DNA of 6,539 bases from an uncultured Planctomycetaceae bacterium (GTDB lineage: Bacteria; Planctomycetota; Planctomycetia; Planctomycetales; Planctomycetaceae): contig CAIJTL010000245.1 of NCBI GenBank assembly GCA_903823545.1, forward strand, positions 1 through 6,539. Reading direction: 5' to 3'. The notes below the pieces were generated by a model that was given only the letters and a program-made list of their open reading frames with translations, did no database searches and was not told the origin of the DNA. How positions within the stretch are numbered: the stretch's first letter is position 1; each line of letters starts with the position of its first letter. The translations under genes were made by a program, and so were the position numbers. This document shows, piece by piece, positions 1-6,032 of this stretch.

Positions 1-2124
1 GACGATTGCGGCGATACCACCGCAAGGAAGATCTTTGCCGAAGAGGTACTCGGCGTTTTGTGGAAAACGCGGCTGCAACTCTTGCCAGAGTTGAATGCCG
101 CCAGCCAAATGCTTCTCGTCAAAGCCGAACGGTCGCAGACCGTCCCAGGCGACGAGCGCTCCGGAAGCAAGCCACTTCCAGCAGCGATCAAGGTCAGCCT
201 TGAGTTGCTCATACGGTCGGCGACCATTGAGGAACATGAAGTTAGCAAGGCGTTTTTCACGTTGCTTATTGATGTCGTAGTCGATCTTCGCGGTCTCACC
301 GCGCGAAATGCTGCGGATCGTTTGCTGACCGCAAGCGAATGCTTCAAACAGCGGTGGTCTTTCGTCAGGGATCGGCTGCGCCGGTAAACCGGCTGCGATC
401 AGATGGCAGTCGTAAGCTGCGACGCGCGTCCATAAGAACAGAGTCCCGCCGAGTTCCGTGCCGCTTTCGATAATTAGCTTCGGCTTCCATTGAAGCACGC
501 GCTGCATCAGTCGAGCGAGATCAAGGGGATGTTGATCGACGCCGAGCGTCTCAAACGGCTCTGGTCCGCGATACGCCTCGGCGACGAGCGTCCAATCTTC
601 GATCGTCGCCCGGCCAACGCCCATTTGCCACAGCTTTTCGAGCGCTTGGCCAAGCGGTGAATCGGGCTTCGTGTTGCCTCGTTTCACGGGCGAATTGGCC
701 GCGAGTGCCAGTGGCGAATTCTTGAGTGAGGCGGGAGTGGTCTTTGATTGAGCCGCTGGTGTCACTGCAACGGGCGACGTGAACGACGCCTCCTTTGGCT
801 TGTACGGCACTCCTGCATAAGGCGCTTCCTTCTTGCGATGTGACTCTTCGTCCGAAATGACTTGTTGCAGCGTTCCTTCACGTACTAGGTTTTTCATCAG
901 CGTGCTTGGCTCGCGTTTCTTGGCGGCGACTGTTTCAAAGAATGTCTTCAGTCGCGGCATGGCAACATCGACCGAGTAGTTCTCTCGCACTGTCTGCATC
1001 GCGGCTTCCGCCAACGGCCGATACGCCACTGGGTCGCGCAGTACCTCGACCGCTTGCTTGGCGAGACCCTCAACATCGAAGAAGTCCACTAGCAAGCCGT
1101 TCTTGCCCGGCTCAACATATTCGCGCACGCAACGCTGATCCGAAGCGAGCAATACCACGCCACACGACATCGCATCGACCATCGACCACGACGCGATGAA
1201 CGGCTCGGTCAGGTAGATATGCAAGTCGCTGATTGACAGGATCTCGGCAAGCGTCTCTTCCGAGACGAAGCCGGTGAAGAGGTATTTCGAGAGGTCGTAA
1301 CGCCCCGAAGCCAGCAAGTGCTCGCGGTACGTCGCTTCTTTAAAGTATTTCAAGTCCGAGCCGTAATGCACCGTGTCTTTACCGACGACTACAAACAGGA
1401 CATCGGGGTACTGCTCGGCAATCAGACGGCTGGCTTCCATAAAGATGTCGAAGCCGCGCATCTTCTCGAACCCGCGTGCCACGTAGGTGACGATACGCTT
1501 GCCGGGCGGCGCAAGCAGCTTGCCGTTGATCAGCCGCTGCGGGTTATCCCGCCGGTGATAGATCGCTGTGTCGATGCCGTCAAAGATGACTTCGATCTTG
1601 GACCGGAACTCAGGCGGGAAGAAATCGCGTTGATACTGCGTCGGCGTCCAACCTCGGTCGCAGTTCGCTAAGTCCGCCTGGATCATCGCATTCTTGGTCT
1701 GTAACCGCAGCAGCGTCTCTTCGCTGACGGGTAGCTCTTTGCGAAAGCCAACGTCACCACCTACAGGCCTGTAATACAATTCCACAAAGTTGATAATCGG
1801 AGCGTCGTACAAAAACGGCAGAAACAACGACGACCCAAATCCGGTGTGGGCGACAATCAAATCCGGTTGAATGTCTGGCCGCTGCTTGAGCATTTCATAA
1901 ACGCCGTGCGCTTCCCACACACAATTTTCAAAGTTTTGCGTGCAGAAATGATTGGCCTTTGTCGCGCCTCCTTTGGACGTATAGACGACCTTTTCCACGC
2001 CAGGCAGCGATTCAGACGCCTTTGCAGTCGCGAACGTGCATTTCCAACCATGCTCTTGCGCTAGCCGAGGTGCGATGTACCGAAACTGAGCCGGAAAATT
2101 CTGATGAATGAACAAGACGTGCAT
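1..2124 (-). CDS. GT4-family glycosyltransferase with C-terminal methyltransferase-like domain (partial, 3' end outside window)
   Basis: Reading down from the ATG at 2124, the frame stays open to the window edge: 708 residues and no stop. The N-terminal part (about 1-190) matches the Glyco_trans_4_3 type (PF12000): it opens MHVLFIHQNFPAQFRYIAP and has a YQRDFFPPEFRSKIEVI stretch ending in GIDT (183-186). A Glycos_transf_1 Rossmann domain follows (about 208-375), with the nucleotide-sugar region EPFIASWSMVDAMSCG at 307-322; Asp317 stands where family members usually have Glu. Residues about 410-490 are a Ser/Pro/Ala/Lys-rich linker. Residues about 495-708 resemble class I methyltransferases of the CmcI/Methyltransf_24 group (IIESGTELGG at 551-560, then LFLWTR at 562-567), but the acidic residues are replaced. 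The protein probably transfers a sugar from a nucleotide donor during exopolysaccharide or glycoconjugate synthesis on the cytoplasmic side; donor and acceptor are unknown. The gene lies downstream of a sigma-54 regulator in the same direction. The glycosyltransferase call is firm; the role of the C-terminal domain is not. Confidence 0.93.
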   Translation of the reverse strand, partial: MHVLFIHQNFPAQFRYIAPRLAQEHGWKCTFATAKASESLPGVEKVVYTSKGGATKANHFCTQNFENCVWEAHGVYEMLKQRPDIQPDLIVAHTGFGSSLFLPFLYDAPIINFVELYYRPVGGDVGFRKELPVSEETLLRLQTKNAMIQADLANCDRGWTPTQYQRDFFPPEFRSKIEVIFDGIDTAIYHRRDNPQRLINGKLLAPPGKRIVTYVARGFEKMRGFDIFMEASRLIAEQYPDVLFVVVGKDTVHYGSDLKYFKEATYREHLLASGRYDLSKYLFTGFVSEETLAEILSISDLHIYLTEPFIASWSMVDAMSCGVVLLASDQRCVREYVEPGKNGLLVDFFDVEGLAKQAVEVLRDPVAYRPLAEAAMQTVRENYSVDVAMPRLKTFFETVAAKKREPSTLMKNLVREGTLQQVISDEESHRKKEAPYAGVPYKPKEASFTSPVAVTPAAQSKTTPASLKNSPLALAANSPVKRGNTKPDSPLGQALEKLWQMGVGRATIEDWTLVAEAYRGPEPFETLGVDQHPLDLARLMQRVLQWKPKLIIESGTELGGTLFLWTRVAAYDCHLIAAGLPAQPIPDERPPLFEAFACGQQTIRSISRGETAKIDYDINKQREKRLANFMFLNGRRPYEQLKADLDRCWKWLASGALVAWDGLRPFGFDEKHLAGGIQLWQELQPRFPQNAEYLFGKDLPCGGIAAIV

Positions 2125-2134
2125 CGGCGACAGA

Positions 2135-2138
2135 CTCC
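2135..2138 (-). promoter_or_regulatory. Ribosome binding site of the glycosyltransferase gene
   Basis: GGAG on the minus strand lies 10 bases before the ATG at 2124. The spacing is slightly long, but the PF12000-type N-terminus starts exactly at this ATG (MHVLFIHQNF). Another ATG at 2140-2138 is out of frame. Together these support the chosen start. Confidence 0.55.
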
Positions 2139-2152
2139 ATTCTGAAGTTTTT

Positions 2153-2174
2153 CTCGGCGCGATAAACCGCCGAG
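2153..2174 (-). repeat. Inverted repeat: likely stem-loop in the 5' untranslated region of the glycosyltransferase mRNA
   Basis: On the minus strand CTCGGCG (2174-2168) pairs perfectly with CGCCGAG (2159-2153) around the 8-base loop GTTTATCG. It is followed by AAAAAC rather than a T run, so it does not look like a rho-independent terminator on this strand; the plus strand has no T run after it either. If the sigma-54 promoter at 2187-2202 is real, transcription starts near 2176 and this stem begins about 3 bases into the transcript, ahead of the ribosome binding site. It could then affect mRNA stability or translation, which is inference. Confidence 0.5.
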
Positions 2175-2186
2175 CCCCTCAGTGAA

Positions 2187-2202
2187 GGCAAGTCCCATGC
2201 CG
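2187..2202 (-). promoter_or_regulatory. Candidate sigma-54 (RpoN) promoter of the glycosyltransferase gene
   Basis: The minus strand reads CGGCATGGGACTTGCC. Against the RpoN consensus TGGCACG-N4-TTGCW it keeps the invariant GG and GC at the correct 10-base spacing, the complete TTGC of the -12 element, and GGCA plus the final G of the -24 element. Mismatches are the first base, one base in the -24 box, and the last base. The predicted start is near 2176, leaving a leader of about 52 bases before the ATG at 2124. The preceding gene encodes a sigma-54 activator, which makes the match more meaningful. No experiment supports it. Confidence 0.5.
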
Positions 2203-2283
2203 AGCACGCCTCGCGCTGTGACGACGACCATTTAGACTCTGTCACGAATGCGACTGGCGAGCGAGGCAGTATTAGCTCCCCGG

Positions 2284-2296
2284 ACTTGCGGCAAGT
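2284..2296. promoter_or_regulatory. 13-base palindrome, possible upstream activator site
   Basis: ACTTGC-G-GCAAGT is a perfect 6+6 inverted repeat with one central base at 2290. The centre lies about 114 bases upstream of the start predicted from the sigma-54 promoter match. That is the usual distance range for binding sites of NtrC-like activators, whose Fis-type helix-turn-helix binds dyad DNA as a dimer. A palindrome of this size can occur by chance in a gap of 289 bases, so the assignment rests on position. Confidence 0.25.
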
Positions 2297-2314
2297 AGAC
2301 TGGTCCAGCGTCGT

Positions 2315-2340
2315 ATAAACCGGGGGGCTGACGCCGCCTC
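2315..2340. repeat. Imperfect GC-rich palindromic element, probably of a planctomycete interspersed family
   Basis: The plus strand reads ATAAACCG at 2315-2322 and continues to GGCTGACGCCGCCTC. The GGC (2326-2328) and GCC (2333-2335) arms flank TGAC. Beyond one G-G mismatch the outer arms continue as two G-C pairs plus a G-T pair. ATAAACCG also occurs at 2162-2169, beside the other hairpin in this gap. Short GGCTGACGCC-centred palindromes between genes are, from memory, a recurring feature of planctomycete genomes; only one recognisable copy lies here, so family membership is unverified. Confidence 0.35.
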
Positions 2341-2413
2341 GCTCTCCAAAGCTCAGAACGACCAAGGGTGTGTGCAAGGATTGCTCAGGCCACTGGTCAG
2401 AATTTGCACGCGA

Positions 2414-3844
2414 TCAGACATTGGGCTCGCGAGGGATTTCATCCGCGCAGGCGTCGCGCAGCCGCAGCTTGGCCCGCAGCGTGTTCCGCGAGATGCCCAG
2501 CAGTTCGCTGGCTTGCACCTGATTGCCGCCAACGTGTCGCAGCACTTGATCGAGCATGACTCGGTCCACGGCCGAGCAGACTTCCTTGTAGATGTCCGGC
2601 TGCCCGGTGCGGAGCAGTTCGGCCACCAGCCGCGCCACATCGAGTGACGTCGCTGAATCCGCCGGACGCATTGCACCGCCTCGCAGGTTTTCCGGCAGGC
2701 AGTCGGGTGTCAGCATGTCGCCACTCGCGTGGATCATGGCGAACTTGAGCGCGTTCTGAAGCTCGCGGACGTTGCCGGGCCATGTGTGCCGACTCAGTAG
2801 GGTCAGCGCGTCCGGGTGAGCGGCTCGCACCTGCTTGCCGAACTCGCGATTGAAGCGGCCGATCAAGTGTTCGACTAACAGCGGCAGGTCGTCGCGACGC
2901 TCGCGAAGCGGGGGCAGATAGATCGTGTAAACCTTCAGCCGATAGAACAGGTCCTCCCGAAAGCGGCCGGTCGCCACGAGTTCATCGAGCTTCTGGTTCG
3001 TGGCCGCGATCAGACGAACATTGGTCTGAATCGTCTCGTTACCGCCGACGCGGTTGAAGCGTTGCTCTTGTAGCAGCCGCAGTAGCTTGGCTTGCGTCGG
3101 CAGTGGCAAGTCACCGATCTCGTCCAACAAGAGTGTGCCGGTGCTGGATTGCTCAAACTTGCCGATGCGCCGCCGATCCGCGCTGGTGAACGCGCCCCGC
3201 TCGTGGCCGAACAGTTCACTTTCGAGCAACGCTTCCGGGACTGCCGCGCAGTCGATGACCTCATAGGGTTTGTCGCGGCGCGAACTGTGATGATAGATCG
3301 CTCGTGCGACCAGTTCCTTGCCTGTGCCACTTTCACCGAGGATCAGCACGTTGACGTCCAGCGGAGCGACGCGGCCGATCGACTTGTAAATCTCCTGCAT
3401 GACAGGCGAGCGTCCAACGATGCGGTCCACGGAGTCATCCGACGCGGCGGATTCCTCGAACACCGCCGGTACATGACGCATCCGGCTGACTTGGATCGCC
3501 TTCGCCAGCAGCTCGCGAAGTTGATGCAGATCGACCGGCTTGAGTAGGTACTCGAATGCGCCACGCTTCATCGCTTCGATCGCGGTTTCGGTGGTCGCGT
3601 GCGCGGTGATGATGATGACGGGCAGACGCGGATCAATTTTGCGGATGAGGTCAAAGGCTTCCAGGCCGGACATGTCGGGCAGCCGCACATCCAGCACGAC
3701 AGCTCCGGGCGGATGACTTTCGAGCAACGCGAGTCCCTCGCGCGCCGTCGCCGCCAGCATGACTTCGAGTTCATCCGAAGCCAGCGTGCTCTCCAGCGAC
3801 AGCCGTACTTGCGGATCATCATCCACGATCAACAACCGATCCAT
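2414..3844 (-). CDS. Sigma-54-dependent response regulator, NtrC/ZraR type
   Basis: This 476-residue protein has the full length and domain order of NtrC-family activators. The receiver domain (about 3-115) has the acidic pocket D8-D10, phosphoacceptor D52 in LDVRLPDMSG, T80 and K102. The AAA+ domain (about 142-370) has Walker A GESGTGKE at 170-177, the sigma-54 contact loop GAFTSA at 217-222, Walker B with D241-E242, sensor ATN at 281-283, and the WPGNVREL segment at 355-362. A Fis-type helix-turn-helix (about 425-462) contains GGNQVQASELLGISRNTLR. When phosphorylated it should oligomerise, bind upstream DNA and use ATP to open sigma-54 promoters. It is co-transcribed with the kinase gene 9 bases upstream, its obvious partner. 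The fifth position of the usual GAFTGA loop is Ser; all other key residues are present. Its targets are unknown, though the glycosyltransferase next downstream is a good candidate. Confidence 0.97.
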   Translation of the reverse strand: MDRLLIVDDDPQVRLSLESTLASDELEVMLAATAREGLALLESHPPGAVVLDVRLPDMSGLEAFDLIRKIDPRLPVIIITAHATTETAIEAMKRGAFEYLLKPVDLHQLRELLAKAIQVSRMRHVPAVFEESAASDDSVDRIVGRSPVMQEIYKSIGRVAPLDVNVLILGESGTGKELVARAIYHHSSRRDKPYEVIDCAAVPEALLESELFGHERGAFTSADRRRIGKFEQSSTGTLLLDEIGDLPLPTQAKLLRLLQEQRFNRVGGNETIQTNVRLIAATNQKLDELVATGRFREDLFYRLKVYTIYLPPLRERRDDLPLLVEHLIGRFNREFGKQVRAAHPDALTLLSRHTWPGNVRELQNALKFAMIHASGDMLTPDCLPENLRGGAMRPADSATSLDVARLVAELLRTGQPDIYKEVCSAVDRVMLDQVLRHVGGNQVQASELLGISRNTLRAKLRLRDACADEIPREPNV

Positions 3845-3850
3845 AAGGCA

Positions 3851-3855
3851 CCCTT
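3851..3855 (-). promoter_or_regulatory. Ribosome binding site of the regulator gene, overlapping the kinase stop codon
   Basis: The minus strand reads TAAGGGTGCCTTATG: the TAA ending the kinase gene runs straight into AAGGG, 6 bases before the regulator ATG at 3844. Ribosomes finishing the kinase reach the regulator's binding site, so translation is probably coupled. The site also fixes the regulator start, since the receiver domain begins right after the Met (MDRLLIVDDD). Confidence 0.75.
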
Positions 3856-5467
3856 ACGTTGTCTGCAAAGCGACGGACTCCTGACGCGGCGACTCCAGAA
3901 TGTGCGGACCTCGCAGTTCGGCTTGGTTTGACTGTTCGGCCACGTCCGGCAGCCAGATGGCAAACGCCGCGCCGCCACTTGAACGATTCTCAGCGACGAT
4001 CTCTCCGCCGTGTGACTCGACAATACGGCGGCAGATCGACAAGCCCAGGCCGACTCCCGTGTCCTTCGTGCTGACGAACGGCTCAAAGATGCGCTCGCCG
4101 AAATCCACTGGCAGGCCACCGCCGGTGTCACAGATACGCAGTAAGCTGCCTGAGTCGCAGCCAACGGAATTGGTTGTCGTGTCTGAGTTGCCTGCCGCAC
4201 TTGGTCGTGATGCGGCCCGTTCCGACTCCAGCCAGACCCGGCCGCCGGGGGGTGTCGCATCAATCGCGTTGAGCAACAGGTTCACGAGCACTTGCCGGAC
4301 TTGCCCTTCGTCCGCATCCAGATGCCAAGGAGACGTCATCGCACCCTCCAGCCGCACACCGCGTTGTTTCGCCTGACCAGCCACCAAGTCGAGTGTTTGT
4401 GTCACCAACTTCGACAAGTCGAACACACGCCGCTCAATCTGCGGTGGCCGCGCAAAATCGAGAAAGGTTTGCAGAGACTGCTCCAATCGAGCCGCGACCT
4501 CCTCCAGAATCGTTAGATCGCGGGCACGCAACGAGTCGTTCTGAAACCGTTCCATCGCCGCTTGTACTAGCAACTTCAGCGACATCAGCGGATTGCGAAG
4601 CTCGTGAGCCATCCCGGCCGCGAGTTGTCCGACCGCCGCCAGTTGCTCCGCTCGCAGCACTTCTCGCTGACTCGCTTGCAGCCGAGTAACCACGCTGGCG
4701 ACATGATCCGCGATGTGCCGCAGTTCCACCTGCATGTCGTCGAGCGATGCAGAGCCAGTCACCGACAGCGGCCCAGCCACCTCGCTCAGTCGCCCTGCCG
4801 CATCGCGGATCGGCACGGAAAGTTGAACCAGAGACCGCCGCAGCCCGCGTGAGAGTGCGAACCCCGCCAACACTCCCGCCACCGCGCCGCTGAATCCCAG
4901 CAACAGCAACACAAGCGCCATGCGATCCGCCACGACTTGATTCTCACGGCTGGTCGTCGCCATCGCCTGCTCGTTGTAGTCGAGATACTCTTGAACCGGT
5001 GCGAGAATCTCGCGGGTGAGCACCTCGTCCAAAAGCTGCTCGACACGCTCGCGAGTCTGTGGATCGGAACTGTCCCGTGACTGCCGCTCAAACTCGGTGA
5101 AGAACCGTTCGTAACCGCGCTTGGCCAGTGCGACCAGTTCATCCTCGCGAGGGGTCGTCGAGAGACGGTCGGCTTCATCCATCCAGCGATCGGTCTCGCG
5201 TCGGATTTCGGCAACAGCCTCAAGCTGACGCTGGTCCCCCGTTCGCAGATATTTGTTCAAGCAGGCTTGGATTTCACGCAGACCGATTTCGATCTCTTCA
5301 GCAGCCCGCACACTGCCGACGTTGACGACCAGCACATCCGAGGCGTCATTTTGCAGCCGATGTACATACCACGCGGCGATCACGGCAACTGTCAACAATA
5401 CCCCACTGACTAACGCCATCGGCCAGGTGACTTGCAACAGCATCCGTGTTTTTCTCGACTCCGTCAT
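3854..5467 (-). CDS. Membrane sensor histidine kinase, NtrB/ZraS-like
   Basis: The 537-residue protein has a short cytoplasmic start, a membrane helix (about 14-35), an extracytoplasmic helical domain (about 36-182) and a second membrane helix (about 183-205). A HAMP-like linker (about 206-270) leads into the kinase core. The sensor domain is rich in charged helices and has a CHASE3/4HB-like stretch (EIGLREIQACLNKYLRTGD, 60-78), so the ligand is not obvious. The HisKA helix carries MAHELRNPL with phosphoacceptor H288. The HATPase domain has the N box NLLLNAIDAT (396-405, N400), G1 box DTGGGLP (447-453), FEPFVSTK (461-468) and G2 box GVGLGL (471-476). It should autophosphorylate at H288 and pass phosphate to D52 of the regulator encoded 9 bases downstream. 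A polar stretch at about 417-440, between the N and G1 boxes, is longer than usual. The start at 5467 has only a weak GGA 8 bases upstream; Met9 is an alternative with the same topology. Confidence 0.96.
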   Translation of the reverse strand: MTESRKTRMLLQVTWPMALVSGVLLTVAVIAAWYVHRLQNDASDVLVVNVGSVRAAEEIEIGLREIQACLNKYLRTGDQRQLEAVAEIRRETDRWMDEADRLSTTPREDELVALAKRGYERFFTEFERQSRDSSDPQTRERVEQLLDEVLTREILAPVQEYLDYNEQAMATTSRENQVVADRMALVLLLLGFSGAVAGVLAGFALSRGLRRSLVQLSVPIRDAAGRLSEVAGPLSVTGSASLDDMQVELRHIADHVASVVTRLQASQREVLRAEQLAAVGQLAAGMAHELRNPLMSLKLLVQAAMERFQNDSLRARDLTILEEVAARLEQSLQTFLDFARPPQIERRVFDLSKLVTQTLDLVAGQAKQRGVRLEGAMTSPWHLDADEGQVRQVLVNLLLNAIDATPPGGRVWLESERAASRPSAAGNSDTTTNSVGCDSGSLLRICDTGGGLPVDFGERIFEPFVSTKDTGVGLGLSICRRIVESHGGEIVAENRSSGGAAFAIWLPDVAEQSNQAELRGPHILESPRQESVALQTT

Positions 5468-5482
5468 GCGTCAAATCCACGA

Positions 5483-5495
5483 GGCTTAATAAGCC
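5483..5495. promoter_or_regulatory. 13-base palindrome just upstream of the kinase gene
   Basis: GGCTTA-A-TAAGCC is a perfect 6+6 inverted repeat lying 16-28 bases before the kinase start codon. Its placement would suit an operator or a site near the transcription start. It has too small a loop to form a good RNA hairpin and no T run, so it is unlikely to be a terminator. No matching second copy was found in the window, and chance occurrence is possible. Confidence 0.2.
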
Positions 5496-6023
5496 CGCTT
5501 CGCAATGGGGCTTTGAGAATGTCATCTTCGTTGGCTCGAATTCACTTCCCGATTGGGATTGTCGTGACTTCAAACACGCTCGCCAACGCTAGTCCTGCCA
5601 CAGTCACAATGTCTCTTAAGAGAATTTCAATGACCACAAGTCACTCCCCGCTCGTGTCGCGACGACGCTCGAATCGTCCGCCTGTATCGGAACAAATGCG
5701 ACCGAACGCTTCGCAACCAGTTTTGCATCAACTTGATGGAATGCAGAAATCGGGGTGAAGTTGTTCTTGACCATAACGATGTTACGGCCTTCACCCAACA
5801 AATGCAGAATCCAACCCACTCACCGACGCATCGAAGTATTCTTCAAAAACCTGGAAAACTGACCGAGAGGGTTGCCATGAAACCTTGCAGAGAAAGCGTC
5901 ACGATCCGATGCCCAGATTTACCAATCACGGTCAGTAACGGCGGGTGCCAGTTCGCGGTCCAATCGGCTCCGCGATACGATCCTTGGCGGTAGCGCTTCC
6001 GGTCATGGCCCTAATGGCAATTC

Positions 6024-6027
6024 GGAG
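6024..6027 (+). promoter_or_regulatory. Ribosome binding site of the esterase gene
   Basis: GGAG stands 5 bases before the first ATG (6033) and 8 bases before the second ATG (6036). Two adjacent in-frame ATGs follow it. The second has the more usual spacing, so the true start may be one codon later; the signal peptide is unaffected. Confidence 0.6.
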
Positions 6028-6032
6028 AAACG

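Larger units (their letters stand above)
5468..6032. other. Divergent intergenic region without a convincing gene
   Basis: This 565-base gap separates the minus-strand kinase/regulator operon from the plus-strand esterase gene, so promoters for both are expected here. I found no clear -35/-10 pair and no sigma-54 match of the quality seen at 2187-2202. It contains two perfect palindromes (5483-5495; TCTCTTAAGAGA at 5612-5623). Two short open frames are doubtful: a GTG-started minus frame at 5616-5819 with no family resemblance, and 38 codons at 5877-5993 on the plus strand with a plausible ribosome binding site. No RNA gene, CRISPR or insertion sequence end is visible. Confidence 0.6.

Noticed and set aside
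1318..1671. Plus-strand 117-codon open frame, and several similar ones, inside the glycosyltransferase gene
   Set aside because: They are antisense to a clearly conserved GT4 coding sequence and lack domains of their own.
2012..2377. Minus-strand 121-codon open frame covering the intergenic region and the start of the glycosyltransferase gene
   Set aside because: It overlaps the glycosyltransferase N-terminus in another frame, has no recognisable domain, and runs through the palindromes and the promoter match. It is a by-product of GC-rich sequence.
2372..2409. GTGCAA / TTGCAC inverted repeat just after the regulator stop codon as a transcription terminator
   Set aside because: The 6-base arms are separated by 26 bases, the stem is not GC-rich, and no T run follows, so it does not meet the pattern of an intrinsic terminator.
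5616..5819. Minus-strand 67-codon open frame upstream of the kinase gene
   Set aside because: It needs a GTG start without a clear ribosome binding site, its third codon positions show only about half G/C, and the protein matches no family I know.
5946..5961. GG-N10-GC on the plus strand upstream of the esterase gene as a sigma-54 promoter
   Set aside because: Only the invariant dinucleotides fit: the -24 box reads GGGTGC and the -12 box TCGC. The match is much poorer than the one at 2187-2202 and is expected by chance in GC-rich DNA.
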